Source: Luteitalea sp. TBR-22 (GTDB lineage: Bacteria > Acidobacteriota > Vicinamibacteria > Vicinamibacterales > Vicinamibacteraceae). From it: a stretch of DNA of 64,000 bases. Position 1 is the first letter of the stretch; each line of letters opens with the position of its first letter. The stretch is from positions 3,680,501-3,744,500 of the forward strand of contig NZ_AP024452.1 in the NCBI RefSeq assembly GCF_016865485.1. The letters are read 5' to 3'. Positions 7,547 through 15,854 of this stretch are shown here, in pieces. The translations under genes and the position numbers were made by a program. Under the pieces are notes generated by a model. The model was given only the letters and a program-made list of their open reading frames with translations. It made no database searches and was not told the DNA's origin.

Positions 7547-7771
7547 GTGCCCATCTTCGAATACCGCTGCGACCACTGCGGCCACCGCTTCGAAGCCATC
7601 GTCCTGAACGGCAAGCAGCCCGAGCTGTGCCCGGCCTGTGAGCACCCCGAGCTCCGCAAGCAGATCTCGACCTTCGCAGCACATGCGGGCGGTTCGGCGG
7701 TCGCCGCCGCCCCGGGTGCCTGCGGCAGTTGCGGCGACCCGCGTGGTCCCGGCAGCTGCCGCATGCACTGA
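7547..7771 (+). CDS. FmdB/CxxC_CxxC_SSSS-family zinc-ribbon protein
   Basis: Small protein of 74 residues with the FmdB zinc-ribbon signature MPIFEYRCDHCGHRFE followed by CPAC near residue 30 (two CxxC pairs), and a Ser/Gly/Cys-rich tail CGSCGDPRGPGSC that adds further cysteines. The family is annotated as putative regulatory; its biochemical role is not established. The GTG start is fixed by the family start MPIFEY and the -10 box just upstream. The downstream PHP/PolX-like frame is the same frame, separated only by this gene's TGA. Confidence 0.85.
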   Translation: MPIFEYRCDHCGHRFEAIVLNGKQPELCPACEHPELRKQISTFAAHAGGSAVAAAPGACGSCGDPRGPGSCRMH

Positions 7772-7786
7772 GCCCGGAGCCGAGCC

Positions 7787-9484
7787 CTGTTCCACCTCCG
7801 CCGCCGCTCTGCCGTCGCCGTCGCCGATGCGCTCGACCACCTGGCCGGCCTGTCGCGCGCGCTCGGGCGCACCCACGACGCCGCTCACTGGGCCCGCGTC
7901 TCGACCGCGATCCGGCGCATCGCCGACCATCAGTCGCGCACGCCGTGGAGCCTCATCCGCCGCTCGCTCGACTCCCAGGGCCTGTTGACCGCCCGCGACG
8001 CGGAGTTGCTCGAGCGGCTGCGCCGCATCGACCACGACGAGATCGCGCTCCTGCACCGCCGGCTCCCGGCCGGCGCGCGCGCCTTGATCCGCCACGGGCA
8101 GCATCCCCTGCGCCACCGGGTCGCCGACGAGGATCTCCTCCTGGACGCCGACCTGGCCCGCCACCTGCCCGACGAGCTGGTCGACGCGCTCATCCCGCCC
8201 GACGCCGACGAGGGACACGTGCCGCTGGGACGCGCGTGGATGCAGGCCAAGCAGGCCCGCAAGGAGCTGGCGGCGGCCGCTGGCGCCCCGGAGGCATGGC
8301 ACCTGCTCGGCGGACTCAGGCGGACCGACCCGCTGAGCCCTGACGTGGCCGTCCTGGCCGTGACCGCCGACCCGGAGGGCTGGGTGCGACGCGTGGTGGA
8401 CACGTTGCCACGCGAGGTACTGGTCGTGGCCGGGTCGCGTGGGGTCGCCCTGGCCGCCGACCCGGAGCCGATCGTCGTGCACGCGACGACTCCCGATGCG
8501 GCGCCGACGAGCCTGCTCTGGTACACGGGGCCGCGCCTGCACGTCCGCGCCCTTGCCGCACGGGCCACCGCGCGCGGCTTCACGCTGTCGCGCGATGCGC
8601 TACTCGAGGGCGATGCCGCGGTGCCCGTCGTCGACGAGGCCGCCGTGTACGAGAGGCTGGGGTTGCCCCTGGTGCCCGTGGAGTTGCGCGGCCGCCCCGA
8701 CATCCTGGCCACCGCCGACGCCGGGAACCTGCCGACCCTGATCGAAGTGGCGGACATCCGCGGCGACCTGCACATGCACACGGTGTACAGCGACGGCCGC
8801 GACAGCGTGGCCGGCATGGTGCACGCCGCACGAGCGCTCGGCTATCGCTACATGGCGATCACCGATCATTCCCCGACGTCGCGCGCGTCGCGGGTGCTGA
8901 GCCTGGAACGGCTCGCCGAGCAAGCCGAAGAGATCGCCGCAGTGCGGGCGCTGGTCCCCGACATCACCATCCTGCAGGGCATCGAGTGCGACATCCAGGA
9001 GGACGGCAGCCTCGACGTCCCCGATTCCGTGCTCGAACGCCTCGACATCGTGCTGGCCTCGATGCACGAGAGCTTCGGCCACTCGCCGGCGCGCATCCTG
9101 CAACGCTACGAACGGGTCCTGGCCCATCCGCTCGTGAACGTGATCACCCATCCCGCCAACCGGTCGCCCGGGCGACAACCCGGCTACGCCCTGGCCTTCG
9201 CGCGTCTGTTCGAAGAGGCCGCGCGCACGGGGACGGCGGTCGAGATCGACGGCGCCCCGGGCCACCTCGACCTGGACGCGCCGCTGGCCGAGCTCGCCGC
9301 GTCGATCGGCGCGCCGATCCTCGTGGACAGCGACTGCCACATGGCCGAGCGGCTCGGGCGGCAGATGCGGTTCGGCGTCGGGTTGGCCCGGCGCGCCGGG
9401 CTGACCAGGGCGCAGGTGCTCAACACGGGCAACGTCGACGCCATCCGGGCGTTCGTGGCCGCCAAGCGAACGGGCCGCCGCTGA
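7787..9484 (+). CDS. PolX-like PHP-domain protein with degenerate polymerase core
   Basis: Paralogue of bacterial DNA polymerase X (compare 19346-21085). The C-terminal PHP phosphoesterase domain (about residues 325-565) keeps its metal ligands: GDLHMHTVYSDG, ITDHSP, GIECDIQ, ITHP and DSDCHM. The N-terminal polymerase part is decayed: where the intact copy has GSLRRGAETCGDLDVL this one has GGLRRTDPLSPDVAVL (near residue 175), losing the GDxD metal site, and the helix-hairpin-helix glycines are missing. Coding-like sequence starts right after the TGA at 7769, but no in-frame ATG or GTG occurs before 7985 (TTG), so I place the start provisionally at CTG 7787 (565 residues, PolX length). It probably acts as a phosphoesterase or nuclease rather than a polymerase. 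lolA follows 21 bases later. Confidence 0.75.
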   Translation: MFHLRRRSAVAVADALDHLAGLSRALGRTHDAAHWARVSTAIRRIADHQSRTPWSLIRRSLDSQGLLTARDAELLERLRRIDHDEIALLHRRLPAGARALIRHGQHPLRHRVADEDLLLDADLARHLPDELVDALIPPDADEGHVPLGRAWMQAKQARKELAAAAGAPEAWHLLGGLRRTDPLSPDVAVLAVTADPEGWVRRVVDTLPREVLVVAGSRGVALAADPEPIVVHATTPDAAPTSLLWYTGPRLHVRALAARATARGFTLSRDALLEGDAAVPVVDEAAVYERLGLPLVPVELRGRPDILATADAGNLPTLIEVADIRGDLHMHTVYSDGRDSVAGMVHAARALGYRYMAITDHSPTSRASRVLSLERLAEQAEEIAAVRALVPDITILQGIECDIQEDGSLDVPDSVLERLDIVLASMHESFGHSPARILQRYERVLAHPLVNVITHPANRSPGRQPGYALAFARLFEEAARTGTAVEIDGAPGHLDLDAPLAELAASIGAPILVDSDCHMAERLGRQMRFGVGLARRAGLTRAQVLNTGNVDAIRAFVAAKRTGRR

Positions 9485-9505
9485 GGCGGCGCACGGGACA
9501 CGACC

Positions 9506-10168
9506 ATGCACACGAGACGCTTCTTCCTGTCGGCCGCCTGCCTGGGCCTCGCGACGATCGCCGGTCCTGCCGAGGTACTGGCGCAGGGAACGGGTGACGC
9601 ACTCGCCCGCTCCATCCAGGCGCACTATCAGCAGGTGAAGGACTTCACGGCTGCCTTCGAGCAGTCGTACGTGGGCGGGGCCCTGAAACGGCGCACCGTC
9701 GAGCGGGGGACAGTGGCCATCCGGAAGCCGGGCCGGATGCGGTGGGACTACGAAGCGCCGGAGAAGAAGCTGTTCGTCGCCGACGGCATGCGGATGTACT
9801 TCTACGTGCCCGCCGATCGGCAGGTGCGCGTGAGCGCCATGCCCGAAGCCGGACGGGTGCCGACGCCGATCCTCTTTCTGGCGGGCCGCGGCGACCTCCT
9901 GCGCGACTTCACCGTCGAGGAAGTCCAGGCTCCGATGGTCGGCACCCGCGCCCTGAAGCTGCGGCCGGTGCGCAAGGAGCCCGAGTACGAGACCCTCACG
10001 CTGGTGGTCGACGCGACGACCTTCGTGATGCGCCAGTTGATCGTCGTCGACGGCCAGGGAGGCACTTCCACGTTCAGCTTCACCAATCTGCGCGAGAATG
10101 TCGGCGTGGCCGAGGGCAAGTTCCGCTTCTCCATGCCGAAGGGCGTCGATGTCGTCACGCAGGAGTGA
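9506..10168 (+). CDS. lolA: Outer-membrane lipoprotein carrier protein LolA
   Basis: Periplasmic chaperone that carries lipoproteins to the outer membrane. It has 220 residues, the usual length. The signal peptide MHTRRFFLSAACLGLATIAG contains a twin-arginine-like TRRFFLS motif and ends at VLAQ (about residue 27). Family motifs are VKDFTAAFEQ, RKPGRMRWDYEAPEKKLFVADG and the C-terminal region containing VTQE. It is followed by a secretin whose ATG lies 20 bases inside the lolA end, so the two are cotranslated. Confidence 0.92.
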   Translation: MHTRRFFLSAACLGLATIAGPAEVLAQGTGDALARSIQAHYQQVKDFTAAFEQSYVGGALKRRTVERGTVAIRKPGRMRWDYEAPEKKLFVADGMRMYFYVPADRQVRVSAMPEAGRVPTPILFLAGRGDLLRDFTVEEVQAPMVGTRALKLRPVRKEPEYETLTLVVDATTFVMRQLIVVDGQGGTSTFSFTNLRENVGVAEGKFRFSMPKGVDVVTQE

Positions 10169-12035
10169 GTCGCGGCGGCGCCTGCCCGGGGCGCGCCTGG
10201 TCGCGGTGGCCGTTCTCGTCCTGGCGACCGCCTGTGCCAGCGCGCCCAAGCCCTACAAGGTCGGGGAGTTGGCCGAGCAGCGCGAGGACTTCGATCAGGC
10301 AATCGTCGCCTACACGCAGGCGGCGGTGGCCGACCCCGACAACCGGGAAGTCACCACCGCATTGAAGCGAGCGAAGCTGCGCGCCTCGGCCGCGCACTAC
10401 GCGAAGGGCCGCCGACTCTCGGGCGCGGGCAAGTACGAGGAGGCGCTCGTCGAGTTCCAGCTGGCGCTCGAGCTCAATCCCGCCAACGGCGACGCCGAGG
10501 GCGCCGTCCGCGAGATGCGGACCGCGCTGCGGACCAAGATGGCGGTGCGCAAGGAAGGCACCACGCAACTGGAGTCGCTGATCAGTCGCGCGCGGGCCCT
10601 GCCGCCGCAGGGTCGCGACCTGCCCGACGTCACGGTGCCCGACTCGCTGGTCTTCCGCGACGCCGGCAGCCGCGACGTGCTGACGTCGCTGGCGCGATTT
10701 GCCGACATCAGCGTCGTGTTCGACCCCCAGTTCCGCAGCGTGCCGCTGTCGATCGACCTGCGCGGCGCGACGCTCCCGACGGCGCTCGACGCGATCGGCC
10801 GGGCCACCGGCACGTTCTGGCGCACGACCGCCCCGCGCACCGTCACCGTCGTGCCCGACACGGCAGCCAAGCGACGCGAATACGAGGAAGAGGTCATCCG
10901 CACGTTCTACCTGAGCAACGCGGACCTCAAGGAGACGCTCGACCTGCTGCGCATCGTCGTCGACGCGCGGCGCCTCTCCCCCATCACCGCGACCAACGCC
11001 ATCTCGATCAAGGACACGCCGGAGCGCATCGAGGCAGCCTCGCGGCTGATTGCGGCCATCGACAAGGCCCGCGCCGAGGTGGTCATCGACGTCGAACTGC
11101 TCGAGATCGACCGCACCCGCTTCAAGCAGTACGGCATCCAGATCCTCTCGCCGGGCACCGATGGCGTCGGTATCGGCGGCCAGGTGGACATCAACCAGGA
11201 GGGCGGCCTGACGCTCGAACAGCTGACCAACCTGGGCAAGGGCGACATCTTCTTCACGAACCTGCCGGGCCTCTACTACCGCCTGCTCAAGCAGGACAGC
11301 GACACGCGCACGCTGGCCAATCCACAGCTGCGTACGTCGGACGGCCTGCCGGCCCAGGCCAAGTTCGGCGAGGAAGTGCCGGTGCCGCAGGTCACCTTCG
11401 CGCCGATCGCGACCGGTGGCGTGAACCAGCAGCCCATCACGTCGTTCACCTACCGCAACGTCGGCGTGAACATCGACATCACGCCGCGCACCCATCACAA
11501 CGACGACGTGACGCTGGCGGTGAAGATCGAGGTGAGCAGCCTGTCAGGCACCGGCTACTCGGGACTGCCGACGTTCGGCACCCGGTCGATCACGACGACG
11601 ATTCGGCTGCGCGACGGCGAGACCAACCTGCTGGCCGGCTTGATCCGCGACAACGAACGCACGGTGCTCAAGGGCATCCCCGGCCTCAGCGACATCCCGG
11701 TGGTCGGCAAGATCTTCGCGAGCAACGAGCGCGAGACCCAGCAGACCGACGTGGTGCTGATGCTGACGCCGCGGATCATCCGCGTGCTCGACCTCGACGA
11801 GGACGACCTGCGTCCGTTCCTCGCCGGCCGCAGCGGCGGCCCGGCCTCGGGCGGCTTCGACGTGCCGCCGACCGTCACGCCCCTGCCCTTGCGCCCGTCG
11901 CAGCCCGCGGCGGCCCCGCCCGACGGCGACGGGCCCGGCGCGCAGTTCCCGCAACTACCGGCGATTCCCGAGCAGCGCACCTTGCCGGCGCCGCGCCCGA
12001 CGCCGGTCCCGCCGACGACGACGCCGCCACGCTGA
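10149..12035 (+). CDS. Secretin (GspD/PilQ family) lipoprotein with N-terminal TPR region
   Basis: Outer-membrane channel subunit of a type II secretion or type IV pilus-like system. The start ATG 10149 gives 628 residues and a lipoprotein signal ending LATAC. Residues about 35-130 form TPR-like helices (FDQAIVAYTQAAVADPDN; KYEEALVEFQLALELNPANG). About 160-310 resemble STN/N-domains. The secretin barrel region (about 313-540) shows VVIDVELLEIDR, the multimerisation stretch FTYRNVGVNIDITPR, then LLAGLIRDNERTVLKGIPGL and VVLMLTPRII. The Pro-rich tail after 545 is variable. No other secretion or pilus gene is nearby, so its partner system lies elsewhere. Confidence 0.9.
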   Translation: MSSRRSESRRRLPGARLVAVAVLVLATACASAPKPYKVGELAEQREDFDQAIVAYTQAAVADPDNREVTTALKRAKLRASAAHYAKGRRLSGAGKYEEALVEFQLALELNPANGDAEGAVREMRTALRTKMAVRKEGTTQLESLISRARALPPQGRDLPDVTVPDSLVFRDAGSRDVLTSLARFADISVVFDPQFRSVPLSIDLRGATLPTALDAIGRATGTFWRTTAPRTVTVVPDTAAKRREYEEEVIRTFYLSNADLKETLDLLRIVVDARRLSPITATNAISIKDTPERIEAASRLIAAIDKARAEVVIDVELLEIDRTRFKQYGIQILSPGTDGVGIGGQVDINQEGGLTLEQLTNLGKGDIFFTNLPGLYYRLLKQDSDTRTLANPQLRTSDGLPAQAKFGEEVPVPQVTFAPIATGGVNQQPITSFTYRNVGVNIDITPRTHHNDDVTLAVKIEVSSLSGTGYSGLPTFGTRSITTTIRLRDGETNLLAGLIRDNERTVLKGIPGLSDIPVVGKIFASNERETQQTDVVLMLTPRIIRVLDLDEDDLRPFLAGRSGGPASGGFDVPPTVTPLPLRPSQPAAAPPDGDGPGAQFPQLPAIPEQRTLPAPRPTPVPPTTTPPR

Positions 12036-12043
12036 CGACGTCT

Positions 12044-12084
12044 GACGCCGGACGCTTCAGGTTCGGCATTCGGCGTTCGGCGTC
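12044..12084. terminator. Hairpin with heptamers between the convergent secretin gene and murA
   Basis: An imperfect hairpin pairs GACGCCG (12044-12050) with CGGCGTC (12078-12084). Its right half consists of three 7-base units TTCGGCA/TTCGGCG/TTCGGCG (12062-12082) that end at the murA stop codon. It is a plausible bidirectional terminator in a 47-base gap. Confidence 0.5.
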
Positions 12085-13336
12085 ACTCACGCGCGACCTG
12101 CGCGCCGAGCGCGGCGAGTCGCTCGACGACCTGCGCGTAGCCGCGTTCGACGGTTTCGAGCGGGCCGACCACGCTCTCGCCTTCGGCCGCCAACCCGGCG
12201 GCAATCAGCGCCATCCCGGATCGCAGATCACGCGTGTCGAGTTGTCGTCCGCGCAAGGGTGTCGGTCCGGTCACCACCATCCGGTGCGAGTCGCACAGGA
12301 AGATGTCGGCTCGCATGCCGCTCAGTTGCTCGAGCGCGAACAGGCGCAGTTCGTACATCCAGTCGTGAATCAGTGTGCGGCCCTCGGCCTGCGTGGCCAG
12401 CACCGTGAACAGGCTGACCATGTCGCTCGGGAATGCAGGCCACAGGCCGGTGACCAGGCGGCCCATGCCCACGCACCGCCCCGGCCTGACCTGGACGCGA
12501 CCGCCGTCGACGGTGCAGGGCACCTGCATCCGCCTGAGCACGGACACGATCGGCTCCATGTCCTCGGCCTCGGCGCCGCGCACGTCGAGGCTGCCGCGCG
12601 TCACCGCGCCGACCACGGCCCATGTCCCGGCCTCGATGTAGTCGCCGCGCAGCGTGTGGACGGCGCCGTGCAACCTCGACACGCCATGGATCCTCAGCCG
12701 CGAGGTGCCTGCGCCCTCGATCTGCGCGCCCATGGCGATGAGCAACTGGCACAACTCGACCACGTGTGGCTCCGTCGCGACGTGGCGGATGTCGCTCGTG
12801 CCCGTGGCGGTCGCCGCCGCCAGCAGCGCCAGTTCGGTGGCCGTGACCGACGCCTCGTCCATGTAAAACGAGGCCCCGACCAGGCCGTCGGGCGCCTCGA
12901 AGGCGTGCGCCCCGCCGCCCACGCGACGGGCGCCCAGCGCGGCGAGCGCCTGCTCGTGCGTGGCAATCGTCCGGCGCGACGGGAAATCTCCGCCCGGGGG
13001 CGCCAGTTGTACGCGTCCCCGGCGCGCCAGCAGCGGGCCGAGCAGCAACACGGACGCACGGACGCGACCGACCAGGCGCGGGTCGGGCTCGGTGCCCGGC
13101 CGCTCGGGGCCGCGCAGCACCAGCGTGCCGGTGCCGCGGCCCTCGACCGTGCTGCCCAGTCCCTCGAGCAGGTCGAGAAGCACCTCGACGTCGCCGATGC
13201 GCGGCACGTTGTGCAGCGTGACCGGCTCGGTCGTCAGCAACGATGCGACGATCAGCGGCAGCGCCGCGTTCTTGTTGCCCTCCACCGTGACGATGCCCTC
13301 GAGCGGTCGTCCACCCTCTATGCGCAGCACGGACAT
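12083..13336 (-). CDS. murA: UDP-N-acetylglucosamine 1-carboxyvinyltransferase (MurA), Asp at the Cys115 position
   Basis: First committed enzyme of peptidoglycan synthesis, transferring enolpyruvate from PEP to UDP-GlcNAc. From ATG 13336 it has 417 residues. Family motifs: GNKNAALPLI near residue 20, AFPSDMVSLFTVLA (catalytic Asp, position-305 equivalent) and DLRSGMALIAAGLAAEGE near the C-terminus. The loop that usually reads PGGC (Cys115) reads PGGDFPSRR, with Asp117. A Cys-to-Asp change here is known from fosfomycin-insensitive MurA enzymes such as that of mycobacteria. It is the last gene of the recycling operon, one base after murB. Confidence 0.93.
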   Translation of the reverse strand: MSVLRIEGGRPLEGIVTVEGNKNAALPLIVASLLTTEPVTLHNVPRIGDVEVLLDLLEGLGSTVEGRGTGTLVLRGPERPGTEPDPRLVGRVRASVLLLGPLLARRGRVQLAPPGGDFPSRRTIATHEQALAALGARRVGGGAHAFEAPDGLVGASFYMDEASVTATELALLAAATATGTSDIRHVATEPHVVELCQLLIAMGAQIEGAGTSRLRIHGVSRLHGAVHTLRGDYIEAGTWAVVGAVTRGSLDVRGAEAEDMEPIVSVLRRMQVPCTVDGGRVQVRPGRCVGMGRLVTGLWPAFPSDMVSLFTVLATQAEGRTLIHDWMYELRLFALEQLSGMRADIFLCDSHRMVVTGPTPLRGRQLDTRDLRSGMALIAAGLAAEGESVVGPLETVERGYAQVVERLAALGAQVARE

Positions 13337-13337
13337 G

Positions 13338-14324
13338 TCAGCGATGCCTTTCCGATGAATCGGCCCAGTCGCCGAGGTACACGATCTCTTCCTCGAGCCT
13401 GACGCCGGTGCCGGCGTGCACGGCGTCGCGGCAGCGCTCCACGAGGCCGCGGATGTCGGCGGCCGTCGCGCCGGGCCGGGCGACGATGAAGTTGGCGTGA
13501 AGCGGCGAGACCTGCGCCCCACCGGCCTGCTCGCCCTTGAGGCCCGCCTTGTCGATCAACGCTCCCGCCGACCGGGGCACCCCGTCGGGCACCGGCGCCT
13601 CCGGCCCCGGGTTCTGGAAGATGCAGCCCGCGCTGGCCTGGTGCAGGGGCTGGGTGCGCTTCCTGAACGCCAGCGACTCGCGCGCCACGAGCCGCAACTG
13701 CTCCGGGGCGGCGCCGGGCGCGACGTCGAACACCACCGACAGCGCGACCTCGCCGGAATGCTGCAGTCGGCTGCGGTCGTACCCGAAGGCCATGTCGGCC
13801 GCCGGCACGTCGACGACCGCGCCCGACGGCTGCAGCAGGCGGACCTCCCGCACGTGCTCGCTGATCAGGCGGCCCTGGAAATGGGCGTTGCCGCAGATGG
13901 CGCCCCCGACCGTGCCGGGCGTGCCCGCCCACGACTCGAGGCCAGCGAGCCCGCGGCCGACCATCCACCGGACCAGGCCGTTGATCGTCACGCCCGCATC
14001 CGCGCGCACGCCATCGTCGCCCTCGGCCCGCACCTCCCCGCCGTGCATGCGCAACACGATGCCGCGCGCGCCGCGGTCGGCCACCAGCACGTTGGAGCCC
14101 CCACCCAGCACGGTGATCGGAAGATCGTGGGCGCGTGCAATCGCCGCCGTAGCCACCGCGTCGGCGGCGGTAGCCACCGTCACCAGTACCTCCGCCGGAC
14201 CACCCACCCGCATCGTCGTGAGACGCGCCAATGGTACGTCGACCTCTACCTGCCCGGCCGTCAGGGACTTCCGCAGGGCGGCCACCACCGCGGCCCGCTG
14301 CTCTCGCGTCACGTCCACCTCCAT
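13338..14324 (-). CDS. murB: UDP-N-acetylenolpyruvoylglucosamine reductase
   Basis: FAD enzyme reducing the enolpyruvyl group to give UDP-MurNAc, the step after MurA. Its 328 residues include the FAD-binding TTMRVGGPAE and VLGGGSNVLVADRG, the middle motif WAGTPGTVGGAICGNAHFQG, and SAGCIFQNPG near residue 232 followed by QVSPLHANFIV. The proton-donor position usually held by Ser is Cys234, a substitution seen in part of the family. The ATG 14324 overlaps pxpC by 16 bases, and murA begins one base after the murB stop. Confidence 0.95.
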   Translation of the reverse strand: MEVDVTREQRAAVVAALRKSLTAGQVEVDVPLARLTTMRVGGPAEVLVTVATAADAVATAAIARAHDLPITVLGGGSNVLVADRGARGIVLRMHGGEVRAEGDDGVRADAGVTINGLVRWMVGRGLAGLESWAGTPGTVGGAICGNAHFQGRLISEHVREVRLLQPSGAVVDVPAADMAFGYDRSRLQHSGEVALSVVFDVAPGAAPEQLRLVARESLAFRKRTQPLHQASAGCIFQNPGPEAPVPDGVPRSAGALIDKAGLKGEQAGGAQVSPLHANFIVARPGATAADIRGLVERCRDAVHAGTGVRLEEEIVYLGDWADSSERHR

Positions 14325-15205
14325 GGTTCCATGGCCAGAAGGGCCCGCATCGCCTCGGCACGCGTGGTCGGCGCGAAGCGGACCTCGTCGCCGGGAGCAC
14401 GCTGGGCGACATGCGGCAGGTCGGCGGTGATCACCACGGCGACGACCGGATACCCGCCCGTGGTCTGCCGCTCGGCCAGCAGGAGCACGGGCGCCCCCGA
14501 CGGCAGCACCTGCACGGCTCCGGTCACGGTGCCCGACGACGAACGCTGCGGCATCGCGAGCGCGACCGGCGGCCCTTCGAGCGGGCAGGCCATCCGTGTG
14601 GCCGACGAGGCGACGCGGTAGGTACCGGCGCAGAGGGCAGCGTAGGCGTGGGAGGCATGCTCGACGTCGGGTCCCGGGAGGACGCGGAGCACCGGAGACG
14701 GCGCCGGCGAAGGCGCCACGTCGGAACGCGGCGCGCCAATCATGCGCGACGCGACCGCGAGTCGCGAGCCATCGGCCAGCGCGCCCCGGCGTGGCAGCAG
14801 GGGCCAGGCGCTGCGACTCCCGAGCACGAGCGGCACGTCGAAGCCGCCGCGCACGGCCAGGTAGGCGCGCGCGCCGGCACGCCGCGCGCCGAACGCCAGC
14901 ACACCGCCATCGGCGATCCCGAACCGCGTCTCCATCGGCACGGCTCGCCCGTCGACGGTGAGGGCGAACGGCGCGCCGGTGACGGCCGCCTGCAGCGGAC
15001 CGACGGCGCGGTACGTGCCGCCGACCAGCGTGATCTCGAGCGCTGCCTCGCCGGCCGCGTTGCCGACCAGCGCATTGGCGCGATGCAGCGCCGGCAGGTC
15101 GAGTGCCCCTCCCACGGGCACCCCGAGGTGCTGCAGGCCCCAGCGCCCCTCGTCCTGCAGGGTGGTGTGCAGGCCGGCGCGCGTCAGTTGCAGCGCGTCA
15201 GGCAT
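14309..15205 (-). CDS. pxpC: 5-oxoprolinase subunit C-like / biotin-dependent carboxyltransferase family
   Basis: PxpC (KipA/YbgK) homologue of 298 residues. Diagnostic features are the start MPDALQLTRAGLHTTLQDEGRW, VPVGGALDLPALHRANALVGN, LEITLVGG and the C-terminal AERQTTGGYPVVAVV. With PxpA and PxpB this family hydrolyses 5-oxoproline (pyroglutamate) to glutamate at the expense of ATP. The ATG 15205 lies within the end of pxpB (8-base overlap), so the pair is translationally coupled. pxpA is not in the window. Its position between mpl and murB is unusual; the link to D-glutamate or pyroglutamate from recycled peptides is my inference. Confidence 0.88.
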   Translation of the reverse strand: MPDALQLTRAGLHTTLQDEGRWGLQHLGVPVGGALDLPALHRANALVGNAAGEAALEITLVGGTYRAVGPLQAAVTGAPFALTVDGRAVPMETRFGIADGGVLAFGARRAGARAYLAVRGGFDVPLVLGSRSAWPLLPRRGALADGSRLAVASRMIGAPRSDVAPSPAPSPVLRVLPGPDVEHASHAYAALCAGTYRVASSATRMACPLEGPPVALAMPQRSSSGTVTGAVQVLPSGAPVLLLAERQTTGGYPVVAVVITADLPHVAQRAPGDEVRFAPTTRAEAMRALLAMEPWRWT

Positions 15206-15854
15206 CGGCGTCGACGAGGCGCACGCGCATCCCGGGCGCAAGGACCGCCGGCGGGACGCGCGCCGGATCGAAGAGGGCACCGTCGGTCCGGCCGACCAGG
15301 TGCCATCCCCCCGGACTTTCCCACGGATAGATGCCGACGTACTCGCCCGCGATCGCCACCGAGCCAGCCGGCACGCACGCTCGCGGGGTCTGTCGACGCG
15401 GAAGACGCAGCCCGGCATCGAGCGGCCCGAGGTACGGGAACCCGGGCAGGAAGCCCACGAAGTGCACCACCAGATCCGCACGCGTGAGCCGGCGCACGAC
15501 ATCGGCCGCGGGCAGCCCGCATGCGCGGGCGACGTCGTCGAGGTCGGGCCCGGCCGCGCCGCCGAAGGTCACCACGAACTCACTGGTCGCCGACGGGGTC
15601 GAGGTCGGGATGGCCGACGTGGCAGCACGCGCCAGGGCGCGCTCGACCAGGCCGACGTCACATCGGCGGGGGTCGAGGTGCACCACGAGGTCGCGCATGC
15701 CGGGCACCACGTCCCGCACACCGACGATCGCGGCGGCCCGCACCGCGTCGGCCAGCACGTGCACGCGCGCGTTGGCGTCGAGGGGCGACTCGTCGAGCAC
15801 GCGCACCGCCAGCGCGCTGTCACCGACGAACGCCAGTTGCCAGTGCTCGCTCAC
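15198..15854 (-). CDS. pxpB: 5-oxoprolinase subunit B-like
   Basis: PxpB (KipI/YbgJ) homologue, 218 residues from GTG 15854 (start SEHWQLAFVGDSALAVRV). The family core is intact: VVHFVGFLPGFPYLGPLD, LRLPRRQTPR, VPAGSVAIAGEYVGIYPWESPGGWHLVGRT and PGMRVRLVD at the end. The GTG overlaps the mpl stop codon (GTGA), indicating coupled translation. In Bacillus KipI also binds a sensor kinase, but no sporulation kinase context is present here. Confidence 0.88.
   Translation of the reverse strand: MSEHWQLAFVGDSALAVRVLDESPLDANARVHVLADAVRAAAIVGVRDVVPGMRDLVVHLDPRRCDVGLVERALARAATSAIPTSTPSATSEFVVTFGGAAGPDLDDVARACGLPAADVVRRLTRADLVVHFVGFLPGFPYLGPLDAGLRLPRRQTPRACVPAGSVAIAGEYVGIYPWESPGGWHLVGRTDGALFDPARVPPAVLAPGMRVRLVDADA

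Noticed and set aside
10098-10148. Earlier start for the secretin inside lolA
   Set aside because: The start at 10149 gives a proper lipoprotein signal; the upstream extension is an alternative frame of lolA.
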